Assembly (NCBI GenBank): GCA_025558095.1
Contig: JAIVFI010000026.1
Coordinates: forward strand, 62,001 to 126,000
Direction: 5' to 3'
Length of the DNA stretch: 64,000 nucleotides
From: Hyaloraphidium curvatum
Taxonomy: Eukaryota; Monoblepharomycota; Hyaloraphidiomycetes; Hyaloraphidiales; Hyaloraphidiaceae
Under the pieces are notes generated by a model, which did no database searches, was not told the origin of the DNA, and saw nothing but the letters and a program-made list of their open reading frames with translations. This document shows positions 46,820 to 55,193 of the stretch, piece after piece (within the stretch, counting starts at the first letter, position 1; every line of letters starts with the position of its first letter). The translations under genes were made by a program, and so were the position numbers.

Positions 46820-48791
46820 ATGATTACTTCGGTGGACGGTGCCGGCGAAGAAGGCGGCGCGGCTGCGGCGCCCCCCCTTGGCCCAACGCGACAAACGAGT
46901 CAGGTCGACGAATTCGGCGAGGAAGCACACACAGGCAGCAGCGGCGACACGGCTGTCGCATCCCCGAAACCCTGCGGTATTGCACAGTCCCGCGCCGCCG
47001 GAACCAAGGAGGATCTCGTTAAAGTGCGGCCGATTCTCATCCCGTTCCATTCGAAAGTCTGACAACAATGTGCAACAGGCGCTGCTCTCGCTGGCCGTGT
47101 CGATGGGGCGCCGGCTGTCGGATGTCGCGCCGGACAATGGAGCCGTGCGTGGCCTCATCCGCGCTGTCTGCCAGGACGTTCCTCTGCCGACTGTGGCGGA
47201 TCTGGTCAGCGAGGTTCATCGGCGCGTGGCCAGCCTGCTCAAGACCTGCTCCGGCCATCTCCTGGTCTCGTTCGTCGCCGATGACGGTACGGCAATGGAC
47301 GTCAAAGACCCAACGTCTCTCAAGCTCGTGGTCGAGTTTTTGTCCGAGGATTGGAAGCTTTTTCAGGCTGTCGTTGGCGAGCGAATCGCTCGCAACGGGA
47401 GCGTTTCGTTCGACATGATCAAGAGCATGATTGTGGACGAGCCCCTGGCCAGGCACGTGGCGCTGCTTGAGAACGAAGTAGGACACGCGCCCTGCTGGGG
47501 CAACTCCCGCATTGTGTCACCGACAAACGACCCGCGTGCAGATCGTAACAATTACAATGGCGATCCCCCCTGGCTTCCTCAGTGGTCAGCAGACCCCACG
47601 CCTCGAGCATGACCGCTTCGAGCTTCTCGGCTACGGAATCAAGCCGTGGCTCTTCCGGGTGCGGGAGCTCGTCCGTAAAGCGCAAAAGGCCATGCCCTAC
47701 CCGACCTCCTCCCTACCGCCACCAGCGACTATGTTTCATCTCCGGTGCGTGAGGGCGCGCGGTATGCGTGCATGTCGATGCTTGCTGACTCGATTTTCGT
47801 TTCACCACTTGCTCGCCAAGGCAAGCGCTCGTCAACGCTTGGGAAGCTGTGCAAGATTACGATCTGCGGGACACTCCGAGGGACGACGGTCGACGCCTAC
47901 ATCAACGCGGGCTCATTGCAGCGGCACTGATTGACTTACGAGTCCTATTGCATGATGCCCAAGTGGATCTGATTGACCGGACCAAGAGTCGCGGCCTTGC
48001 AGACCTCCCAAAACTGCAGCTGGAGCAAGCTGCCGAGCTCCTAAGTACGGCAGACAAGGAACTCAAGTCTGCAATTGAATCGAACGAGCGTTATGTCCTC
48101 CTTTGTATGGGTGAGCTTCCAGCAGCGTTGTCGCGACTGGTCCATTCGAGGGCTCCTATTGATCTTGCGGTCCTGGGCAGTGCTTAACCCGAACATGAGG
48201 CTCACGTGGCTGTCCCGAAAGATTGCCGCCGTCCAAGACGCCTTAAAGCATGCCGTCATCCGGTCGCAACTGGAATCGTACAAGAAGACCGCCATGGAAA
48301 TGCTCATTTCAGCAGCAAGCGCGATCACAAACGACGCCGCTCCCGTCGCCACCGCGCGTCCGTACACCAAGCCGCGCGCTTCACTTAGGCATAACCATCT
48401 CCAAGATATCGAGGATTTCGCGGTACAGGCTCGTCGGCAGAACCACGGCAAGAGCGAGGCCGTGGTCTACATCAACGAGTCGGTCAGTGCCAACCGCGAG
48501 GAACTGATCGACATCCCCGGCTATTGGAAGGTAGGACGCGTAGTGTTTCGCCAGAGGGCAGCCTGGGAAGGCCGATTGACGCACCCTTTGTCACAGGAAA
48601 ACCGCGAGCGATTCCCGGAGCTCTACGGCATCGCGAGAGAGGTGTTCTCGTTCCCTTTGGAGGCCGGCCTTGATCATTACATAGCCCTCGACCAGTGGGT
48701 GGCAGGCGGTACATATGACGACGAGCAAGCACGGATGGGGCACCTTAGGTGCTGGCTGGGCATTACGGAGACCGGCGAAATGTTTTCTTAA
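46820..48791 (+). CDS. hAT-family transposase, multi-exon, possibly degenerate
   Basis: From the Met at 46820, exon 1 ends at 47023. A 55-nt intron (GTGCGG...TCTGAC...CAACAG) joins it to ALLSLAVSMGRRLSDVAPDNG, then LPTVADLVSEVHRRVASLL and SFVADDGTAMDVK, matching the hAT N-terminal core. Coding continues in shifted frames, implying two or more introns between 47480 and 47830. Later parts are ERYVLLCMGELPAALSRLV and LNPNMRLTWLSRKI (hAT 'LDPR.K' region). The C-terminal dimerisation block is DIPGYWKVGRVVF, RFPELYGIAREVFSFPLEAG and HLRCWLG. The DDE residues cannot be placed with confidence, and the middle joins are unresolved, so the gene may be intact but intron-rich or partly decayed. Confidence 0.6.
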
Positions 48792-48925
48792 CAATTCGTA
48801 CTTTGCGTCGCCCTCGCCTTCCGAATCGGTTCTTTGGAACCTCCACGGGTCTCTAAGAGACACCTCCAAAGGCACGTGCACAGAGAGGTGGTTAGTTTGG
48901 ACGCCGGCGACCTAACGCCAAGTAG

Positions 48926-48992
48926 ATGTGATGCAGAGTTGATGCGGACAGAAAGCGGACTGCATGCGGAAGGCAAGCAGACTTTAGGAAGA
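48926..48992 (-). repeat. 11-bp phased TCYGCWT array, copy 5 (minus orientation)
   Basis: On the minus strand unit starts are 48992, 48981, 48970, 48959, 48948, 48937 and 48926, exactly 11 bp apart. Units include TCTGCTTGCCT, TCCGCATGCAG, TCCGCTTTCTG and TCCGCATCAAC. It sits between two convergent gene ends (48791 and 48998) and is the only copy not upstream of a start codon. Confidence 0.85.
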
Positions 48993-48997
48993 AGAAC

Positions 48998-50164
48998 CTA
49001 TACATCGATCTTCTTCGCCTTCCCTAACAACCTCGCGGATGTTGCGCGAGTCGGCTGCTTGGGCCGGTGCCCCTTCAGAAAGCCGGAGATCACTCTTCGC
49101 GATTCCGCGTCGGACTCCGGAACCTCGCTCTCGCGGATCCAGATCCGCTTCGGTTTGCGGGTGCGCCGTCCACTGCGTGCCCATCCTTCGTACGCGCTCT
49201 GACGCGTGACGTTGAGCTCCAGGCCGAACCCGTCACCAGGGTCCCGGACTCGGTGTACCTTCACCACCGGTGTCGGCAACCTGCACGGCGTGGGCTTCTC
49301 GTCAAGTTTGTGTTCCAGCCGCGCGACCATGGAGTTCCCAATGAAACCGGGCGACGCATAGTTAAGCAGAACCTCGTCATGGTAGGAAATGTTGCGCGAG
49401 GCGACCACTCGGGCCCCCCAAAGGTTCTCCACCTTGACCGGCTTGCCCAAAAACACCGCATTGCGCTTCTGATGGTCCTGTGCATAATTGGCGAAGCGCA
49501 GGATGGAACCTCGATTGGCCCCGTCAACCGAAAATCCCAAAGCTTGAATGAAAAGAACATAGTCCCCGCATGAGCTCTTCGCACACGTGGTTCCTTTGTA
49601 GGTGCCCAGCACGTCGCCCTTGCGGAACGCGGTGCCTGCGGCAGACCGCCCACAAAGGGACCGCTGCAAGATCAGCTGCGCCTCGGCGGCACTAGTGCGC
49701 CACGTGGCCGTCGGTGAGCTGTCGAAGTGCGCCATTGGGCACAACGGACAGGCGACGTAAAGTCCGAATCCGATGCCTCCGGCTTCGTTGACAGCAGGCA
49801 ACGCAACCAGGCGGGGGTCGTCCGCAGGTCCCTGCAGCACAGCGCGCGGGTCCCGGCCACCAGGAGCGCGGGCGCAACGGGGCAATTGGTGGGCCGGAGA
49901 CGCTCGATGGCCATCCCAGGCCTCCGGCGTCTGCGTGTCCGTCGAAGCCCCATTTTCCGTGTCGCTGGCAGTCCCGTCGGCCGAGACCACGGGCGGCGAG
50001 ATGCCCCGTGCGACCACGCGGCGGGCGCGCTGCTGAAGGCGCTTCTTTTCCAGCACCTGGCGGCGCTCCTCGGCCCGCCGTGCCCGCAGCACTCGTGAGC
50101 GCTCAGTTGAACTGTTCAGCGTCTTTGCCATGGTCGCTGTTTCCCTGGGGCTCTGCATGGGCAT
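48998..50164 (-). CDS. SET-domain protein
   Basis: Predicted lysine methyltransferase fold. From the Met at 50164 (the frame continues to 50251) it has about 388 residues in one exon. A basic N-terminal helix (RRAEERRQVLEKKRLQQRAR) and a disordered stretch come first. The SET region (about 180-310) contains FRKGDVLGTYKG, GDYVLFIQALGFSVDG, ILRFANYAQDHQKRNAVFLG and ISYHDEVLLNYAS. RFANYA replaces the canonical RFxNHS, and LNYA supplies the usual late Tyr. The missing His in the NHS motif leaves activity uncertain. The C-terminus is basic (RSGRRTRKPKR; GKAKKI), as in chromatin proteins. SET genes are carried by some fungal and plant mobile elements, and its position among transposases is notable. 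Confidence 0.65.
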   Translation of the reverse strand: MPMQSPRETATMAKTLNSSTERSRVLRARRAEERRQVLEKKRLQQRARRVVARGISPPVVSADGTASDTENGASTDTQTPEAWDGHRASPAHQLPRCARAPGGRDPRAVLQGPADDPRLVALPAVNEAGGIGFGLYVACPLCPMAHFDSSPTATWRTSAAEAQLILQRSLCGRSAAGTAFRKGDVLGTYKGTTCAKSSCGDYVLFIQALGFSVDGANRGSILRFANYAQDHQKRNAVFLGKPVKVENLWGARVVASRNISYHDEVLLNYASPGFIGNSMVARLEHKLDEKPTPCRLPTPVVKVHRVRDPGDGFGLELNVTRQSAYEGWARSGRRTRKPKRIWIRESEVPESDAESRRVISGFLKGHRPKQPTRATSARLLGKAKKIDV

Positions 50165-50285
50165 GGGAGGTGTTTGTGTTTTTTCCAAAACTGCGCCGAC
50201 CCGTCCCGCACAGTTGTGAGTCCACTGAAGCCCATGATTACACTCTTTCATGTGTCGGCCAGATGTCGGAACGAATGGCGAGCTA

Positions 50286-50410
50286 TCGTTTGTGTCACAC
50301 TATTGATCTGCATGACTTCCTGAGGGTTTCTGTTCGTTGTCGACCTTGTTGTCTGTATGCGATCCGGAAAGATTCTGTTTCGCGATCCGCACATGTTTGC
50401 TTTCTATCAC
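50286..50410 (+). repeat. 11-bp phased TCYGCWT array, copy 6
   Basis: Anchor T positions are 50286, 50307, 50318, 50329, 50340, 50352, 50363, 50374, 50386 and 50407, in steps of 11-12 bp or about two units. Units include TCTGTATGCGA, TCCGGAAAGAT and TCTGTTTCGCGA. It is about 120-245 bp upstream of the SET gene start. Confidence 0.7.
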
Positions 50411-50459
50411 AACTGCGCTTGGAAAACACTACGTTGCACCCAATCACATGCCGACAACT

Positions 50460-51536
50460 TCAAACAGTGCGATTCCGCAAACGCGCCGGAAGAGTCACCT
50501 GCCACCACTGAGTTTCGAGGTCACGCTGCTTCAAAGCTCGGTAGGATAGCGTCTTGACCGCGAACCCTAACACCTCCACGCGCTTGAGCTTCCGCAAAGA
50601 CATAATGCCAGGAAGCACGTGGCTGTCCGGAATCTCGTGCATGGGACTGCGGCATGACACGATTATTGTCTGGATCTCCACGTACTCCACGTTCCTGGGA
50701 AGCGTAAACCTCGCGTAGTTGTCAGACTCCATGGTCGGCAACGCGAGCGACCACACGTGTTTCTGCACCCGTAGTAGCTTCCGGCAGCCCGAGATCCCCG
50801 AAAGTGCGAGCCTCCGAAGCTCCGTCCCCGAATCGCCACAAGCGTTGCAGACCTGCTTGAAAACGCGCGGCCCGGCCTTCAGCGTCGTCAAGCGACGCGC
50901 CACTTCAGTGGGCATTTCACAAGCAAGCTCTCTCTCCGATGTTTGGAGACCCCACGACCCGAGACCGTGGAAGAGCGCCTTCTCAACGCATCCCAGAACC
51001 CCTTTCAGGACTTTAGCGCCCCCGGTTACGCCAATCTCCAGGTACGACAAGCGGGAGACAACCACTTCCAACATCCCGAGGGACGGAAGGAAGGCGAGGT
51101 CGACGTTGGTGAGGGTGAGCTGCCTTTGGTGCTCCGCGGGGTCGTGCCTTGTGAGGAGAAGGCGCAGCTCTCGCGCGCGAAATGAGGGATTAAGGCCGAT
51201 GGCGAGGCTGTGGAGGTGCGGCAGGGCTATCTTGAGGAACTGAAGCTCAGGGTGAAGGGCGGCGGGGTCGTTGCCAAAAGGAACTTGGGGATCCAGTGTC
51301 AAGTGCCTCGTGACCACATGAATAAGTTCCTCCGTGCCTTCGTGCACCACCGAATCGAAGTAGTCGGCAGCTGTGCGCGAGCTTGGGGGTCGGACGCTCC
51401 GCAAGGCCACGTCCAAAACCGCGGCGCGGATCTCCTTGCCCGTGCTCGCGAGCGCGACTCGCGCATTAGGGTCCAGGAAACGCGCGATTTCCTTCAGAAC
51501 CTCCGGTGGGCAGCTCCGAAGAGCGCGTCCCGACAT
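50460..51536 (-). CDS. F-box protein with leucine-rich-like C-terminal half
   Basis: Predicted SCF ubiquitin-ligase adaptor. The Met at 51536 (MSGRALRSCPPEVLKEIARF) begins an F-box-like helix set at once (PPEVLKEIARFLDPNARVAL, ASTGKEIRAAVLD). The rest (about 300 residues) is Leu-rich with irregular repeat-like segments (LRRLALSGISGCRKLLRV; VEYVEIQTIIVSCRS), suggestive of a degenerate LRR array for substrate choice. The frame is open upstream to 51686, but that part overlaps the 11-bp array. It is one exon of about 358 residues. Whether it belongs to a mobile element or a resident expanded F-box family is open. Confidence 0.6.
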   Translation of the reverse strand: MSGRALRSCPPEVLKEIARFLDPNARVALASTGKEIRAAVLDVALRSVRPPSSRTAADYFDSVVHEGTEELIHVVTRHLTLDPQVPFGNDPAALHPELQFLKIALPHLHSLAIGLNPSFRARELRLLLTRHDPAEHQRQLTLTNVDLAFLPSLGMLEVVVSRLSYLEIGVTGGAKVLKGVLGCVEKALFHGLGSWGLQTSERELACEMPTEVARRLTTLKAGPRVFKQVCNACGDSGTELRRLALSGISGCRKLLRVQKHVWSLALPTMESDNYARFTLPRNVEYVEIQTIIVSCRSPMHEIPDSHVLPGIMSLRKLKRVEVLGFAVKTLSYRALKQRDLETQWWQVTLPARLRNRTV

Positions 51537-51602
51537 GGTCACGGTGGGCAAGATCCGGGACCCGAGAAACGGTTCGGACCTCGGCTGATCGCCGCCTTGC
51601 GA

Positions 51603-51735
51603 TCGGACGAGCGGATCCATGCAGACGGGCGAGGATGCCCGAGCGGATAGAAAACGGACTAAAAAGGGATATGAAACAGATTTCAAACGAGTTCAAAACG
51701 GATGTCAATGAGATGGCGAACGGATTGAATGCGCA
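51603..51735 (-). repeat. 11-bp phased TCYGCWT array, copy 7 (minus orientation)
   Basis: On the minus strand unit starts are near 51724, 51713, 51702, 51691, 51680, 51669, 51658 and 51647, each 11 bp apart. Weaker units continue to about 51603 and up to 51735. Examples are TCCGTTTTGAA, TCTGTTTCATA, TCCGTTTTCTA and TCCGCTCGGGC. It is upstream of the F-box gene and about 100 bp before a CCCATG array. Confidence 0.85.
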
Positions 51736-51837
51736 TCCATCTGAAGCCTGCGGCCCCTCTAGGATGGTAATGCCAGTGAGTGAACGTCATGAACAAGGCG
51801 ATACTCTTCGAGTTTGTGCACTGTCGCTCAGGGATCC

Positions 51838-52088
51838 CATGAGGCGTCCCATGTCCAGCCCATGTCCTGTGCTTCCAAGCCCTAACCACCTGGGTCTGGA
51901 CGGCCTGGTACATACTATTCCCATGGCCAATCCCATTCTCCGGACTTAGGGGTTAGGCTCCCCATGGAATATTCCCATGCCAGCCCATGTGATTTCCCAT
52001 GTCCAAGCACTTTTCCCATGCAAGTCCCATGCGGGACGGGTTTTCCCATTTGTTTCCCAGGGCTTTCCCATGGAAATTTCTCATAGGG
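51838..52088 (+). repeat. CCCATG array ending at TCTCATAGGG, second copy
   Basis: More than ten CCCAT(G) words, for example CCCATGTCCAGCCCATGTCC with an 11-bp step at 51848/51859. The last about 45 bp align with the end of the array at 32687-33045: CCCATT, TTTCCC, TCCCAT, then TTTCTCATAGGG. The array abuts the Ty3/gypsy remnant. Confidence 0.8.
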
Positions 52089-52092
52089 GAGG

Positions 52093-52685
52093 ACTTTACC
52101 CGTCATCTTGCCGAGATCTCTGCGGAAGCGCAGATCGAGCTCGAGCACGCCCAAGAACTCCAAGTCAAGTACGCGAACCAGCACTGCCTCCCCGCGCCGG
52201 ACTTCAAGGTCGGCGACAAGGTGTGGCTCCTCCGCCGCAACGTCAAGACGACGCGGCCCTCGGACAAGCTCGACTTCAAGCGCCTCGGCCCGTTCCCGAT
52301 TGAGGCCGCGCTTAGCCCCGTCGTCTTCAAGCTCAACCTGCCGAAGCAGCTCAAGATTCACCCCGTCTTTCACGTCTCGATCCTCGAGCCCTACCACGCG
52401 GATCCGTCGCCCGATCGCAAGCAGCCTCCGCCGCCTCCTGTCGCGGTTGACAACGAACTCGAGTTCGAGGTCAAGGAGATCCTCGATTCCAAGTTGCACT
52501 ACAACAAGCTCTTCTACCTCGTCGACCGGCTCGGCTACGACGTCTCGGAGCGCTCGTGGGAACCTGCTGAGAACGTTTCCAACGCGCCCGACGCCGTGCG
52601 CGACTTCCACGCCAAGTACCCCGACAAGCCCGGACCTCAGACCACGCGGCGCGCTCGCGGACGAGCGCCGCAAAGGGGGAGATAA
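52093..52685 (+). pseudogene. 3' remnant of a Ty3/gypsy chromovirus pol gene
   Basis: This is the end of a pol polyprotein: integrase C-terminus (FKVGDKVWLLRRNVKTTRP), GPY/F module (KRLGPFPIEAALSP, HPVFHVSILEPY) and a chromodomain (ELEFEVKEILDSKL, YLVDRLGYDVSERSWEPAEN). Chromodomains steer such elements to marked chromatin. Everything 5' of the integrase C-terminus (gag, protease, RT, RNase H, integrase core) is missing, and the break is at the CCCATG array boundary. The reading frame of the surviving part is open to its stop, just before the polypurine tract. Confidence 0.85.
52672..52685 (+). other. Polypurine tract before the 3' LTR
   Basis: AAAGGGGGAGATAA directly precedes the LTR start, where plus-strand DNA synthesis is primed in Ty3/gypsy elements. 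Confidence 0.75.
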
Positions 52686-52911
52686 TGTCAGGGACTGCGC
52701 CACCCTGGAAGGTTCTGAGGCTTTCCCAGACTCTTCCTGGCTCCGCCACACGCACCTACGCCTCACGCTTGCGCGAACCGGACTATATAAACCGATAGAT
52801 CTTTGCCTGTACAACCCGAACGTTCAGATAGAGTTACAAGCCCCCGTACTCCGTCTCCCCGTTCTCCCGATCCCGCAGGCCAGGACCGGCCTCCCACGGC
52901 CTCTCCTGACA
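52686..52911 (+). mobile_element. 3' LTR of the truncated chromovirus
   Basis: A 226-bp segment starting TGTCAGG and ending CCTGACA, perfect 7-bp inverted ends with TG...CA. It has a TATA box at 52784-52791. It follows the polypurine tract and is followed by TGCCG, the expected target-duplication side. The matching 5' LTR is absent from the window. Confidence 0.85.
52784..52791 (+). promoter_or_regulatory. TATA box in the LTR
   Basis: TATATAAA about 100 bp into the LTR, in the place of the U3 promoter. Confidence 0.6.
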
Positions 52912-53884
52912 TGCCGGCTCGGGGAAGGAGCGGGGCGTGGTCCGACCTTCAGAGGTTGCACCTCCTTCGCTCGGCTCTTTCCGTGATCAACAGCGGCAGC
53001 TGACTGAACGGAGGTGGTCGGGACCTGCGTCTGTCTCCCTTGGCACCGAGTGTCCGACTCGGGACGCTGACGGTCGTGGGAGGCCACAACACTGGCGAAG
53101 ATGGAACGCCGTCCACCTGTGCGGCCAACGAGCGGGAGCATAATGTCGTCTCTATTGTACCTATTCGTAGCGCATTTACCGCCTGTCGCGACCGCTCAGG
53201 CAGCACGGCCCCTCCCGCGGGTCCTGGTCCGCAGCGAGTCGTGCTTGGCACACCCCAACCGAGCAGCCGGTACTCCGACGCCCTGAGCTCAAAATTCCGT
53301 GTCGCGCGGTGCCTGCGTGGTTGCACCGCTCCGCTGGGTTCAAAGCAGCCGGATCCCCGCCGCGGCGAAGGTGGCGGTCCGCGGAGGAGTCCCGCGCGCA
53401 AAACGGCGTCCCCACCCCGGCAAGCCCCAGGAAACACGCGCCGTAGTCCAGCAAGGCGCTGGGACGCGCCGGGCGACGGATCTCCGGCCGGAGCGGGCAG
53501 CGCGACCGCGGTGCGGTCCAACCTGGTCGCCCCGCCGGCGCCGGGTCCCCAACCGTCTGCGGCCGTCCCGCCGCCACCAGTAGCCAGCAGCACATAGTGC
53601 GGCGAGCTGGTGAGCGGCGCGGAGCCAGGAGAGGGGAATTCGGGGTGCGTGATTTGGCGCTCGGCAGAGGCCTTCGAGTCGCCGGCCGGGTCGCCCGGTT
53701 CTCCCAGCCCCCGGCCCCGCGGGGTTCATCCGGGGGTGGTTGAGATACCACCAGGAGCTGCTGCTCAGAGCTCCATCCGGTGCCGATCCGGGGGTTTCCG
53801 GGGGATTCGCGGGGAATTGCGTGCAGGACGGGGGGGGGGGGCAGGAGGGCAGAGGTCTGCATAGGGATTATGCATAATCCCGGG
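52912..53884. other. Region beyond the LTR without a supported gene
   Basis: Frames on both strands have arbitrary Pro/Arg/Gly composition and no domains. A short G-run (about 53830-53840) precedes the minisatellite. Nothing else was recognised. Confidence 0.45.
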
Positions 53885-54670
53885 CGTACCCACCATAGGG
53901 TGCCCCGCCGACGCTCCGTATCGCGTTGATGCCGGGCAGGACCCTCAGAGAAAGATGTCGGGAAGATCGGCACGGGAAGGGGCCGCTGGCGGGGAGGAGA
54001 TGGAGCGCGGGGCGGTGACCTGATTGAAGCCTCGTCTCGCTCTCTGAGGGTGCCGCGCCGACGCTCCGCATCGCGCTGATGCCGGGAAGGACCCTCAGAG
54101 GGGGTGGTCGGGAAGAGCGGCACAGGAAGGGACGCTGGCGGGGAGGTGATGGAGCGCCGGGCGGTGACCCGATCGAAGCCTCGTCTCGCTCTCTGAGGGT
54201 GCCAGGGCAACGCTTCGAATCGCCCTGATGCCGGGAAGGACTCTCAGAGGGGAAGGCGGCGAGAGGCGGCGGGGCAAGCCTGGAGGCCCCCAAGGCTGGC
54301 TGGAGGGGTTGCGGGGCACCCGCTCGCGAACGGAACGCAGCCTCGCCCGGGGCTCTGAGGGTTCCCCGCCGACTTTCCGTATCGTCCGGATGCCGCAAAG
54401 GACCCCCAGAGAGGGTGGTGGGGAAGAGCGGCACAGGAAGGCGATGCTGGCGGGGAGGAGATGGAGCGCCGGGTGGCGACCGGATCGACGCCTCGCACCG
54501 CGCTCTGAGGGTGCCCCGCCGACGCTCCGTATCGCGTTGATGCCGGGAAGGACCCTCAGAGAGAGAGTGGGGAAGATCGGCACGGGAAGGCGCCGCTGCC
54601 GGGGGAGGAGATGGAGCGTCGGGTGGCGACCGGATCGACGCCTCGCACCGCGCTCTGAGGGTGTCGGCCT
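53885..54670. repeat. About 150-bp minisatellite, five units
   Basis: The phrase GAGGGTGCC (or GAGGGTTCC) followed by ...CGACGCTCCG(T/C)ATCGCG...TGATGCCGGGAAGGACC recurs with starts near 53897, 54046, 54196, 54357, 54506 and 54656. Spacing is 149, 150, 161, 149 and 150. The unit is near a multiple of three, so long frames run through on both strands (for example 53868-54583), but they are by-products. Confidence 0.85.
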
Positions 54671-55193
54671 GAACCCGCGGCTCTATCCCGCCGCCCCCCT
54701 AGTGGGCTCTCTGGCCCGCGTCACTTTGATCAACATATTCCTTTACCACCGACTCGTCGGCGGCTCCTCACCCTCCTCTCCCCTGGACCCCGTCACGTCC
54801 GGCCTCGCCGAGGACGTGCAGACCTCCTTCTCGGTCTTGGGTGCCCTGGCCGGGCGATTCCCACGCACCCCTGTCCCACCGCAGCTCGAGTTCGCCCGCC
54901 GGGTCGCAGCACGGGCTGGGGTCGCGGGCGCGGAGTTGGACGGGGCGCACGGCAGGGACGGGGTAGGCGAGCGGGCGTTCGAGGACGGGGCGGCGGCGCT
55001 GGGGAAGCTGTTGGAGGCGGCGTACGGCGCGCGGGCGGGCGGCGGGGGAGGACGTCGGGCTCCGGTCGCTCGCCGGGCCACGATAGTGCGGGGATAGTGA
55101 GCGGGGCTCAACGGGCGATCATGTGCGAGCGGCGGGGCGGGGGGGCGGGGCGGGGAAGATAGCAGTGTATGAAGAAATGATGCGTGTGAGTGA
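54671..55193. other. Spacer with one weak plus-strand frame
   Basis: A plus-strand frame ending at 55097 gives a helical Ala-rich sequence (GLAEDVQTSFSVLGALAGRF; QLEFARRVAARAG). It could be a terminal exon, but its upstream part is minisatellite and no acceptor is clear. It is not called as a gene. Confidence 0.3.

Noticed and set aside
33139-51735. CRISPR-like array
   Set aside because: Units are 11 bp with no spacers and the DNA is eukaryotic; the phased degenerate motif is not a CRISPR.
28303-52911. A Starship-type giant element
   Set aside because: No DUF3435-type tyrosine recombinase was seen in the island; the transposases present are Tnp2-like and hAT-like.
53176-55097. Long frames through the 150-bp minisatellite (both strands)
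   Set aside because: Unit length is near a multiple of three, so frames stay open through the repeats; the proteins are only the repeat translated.
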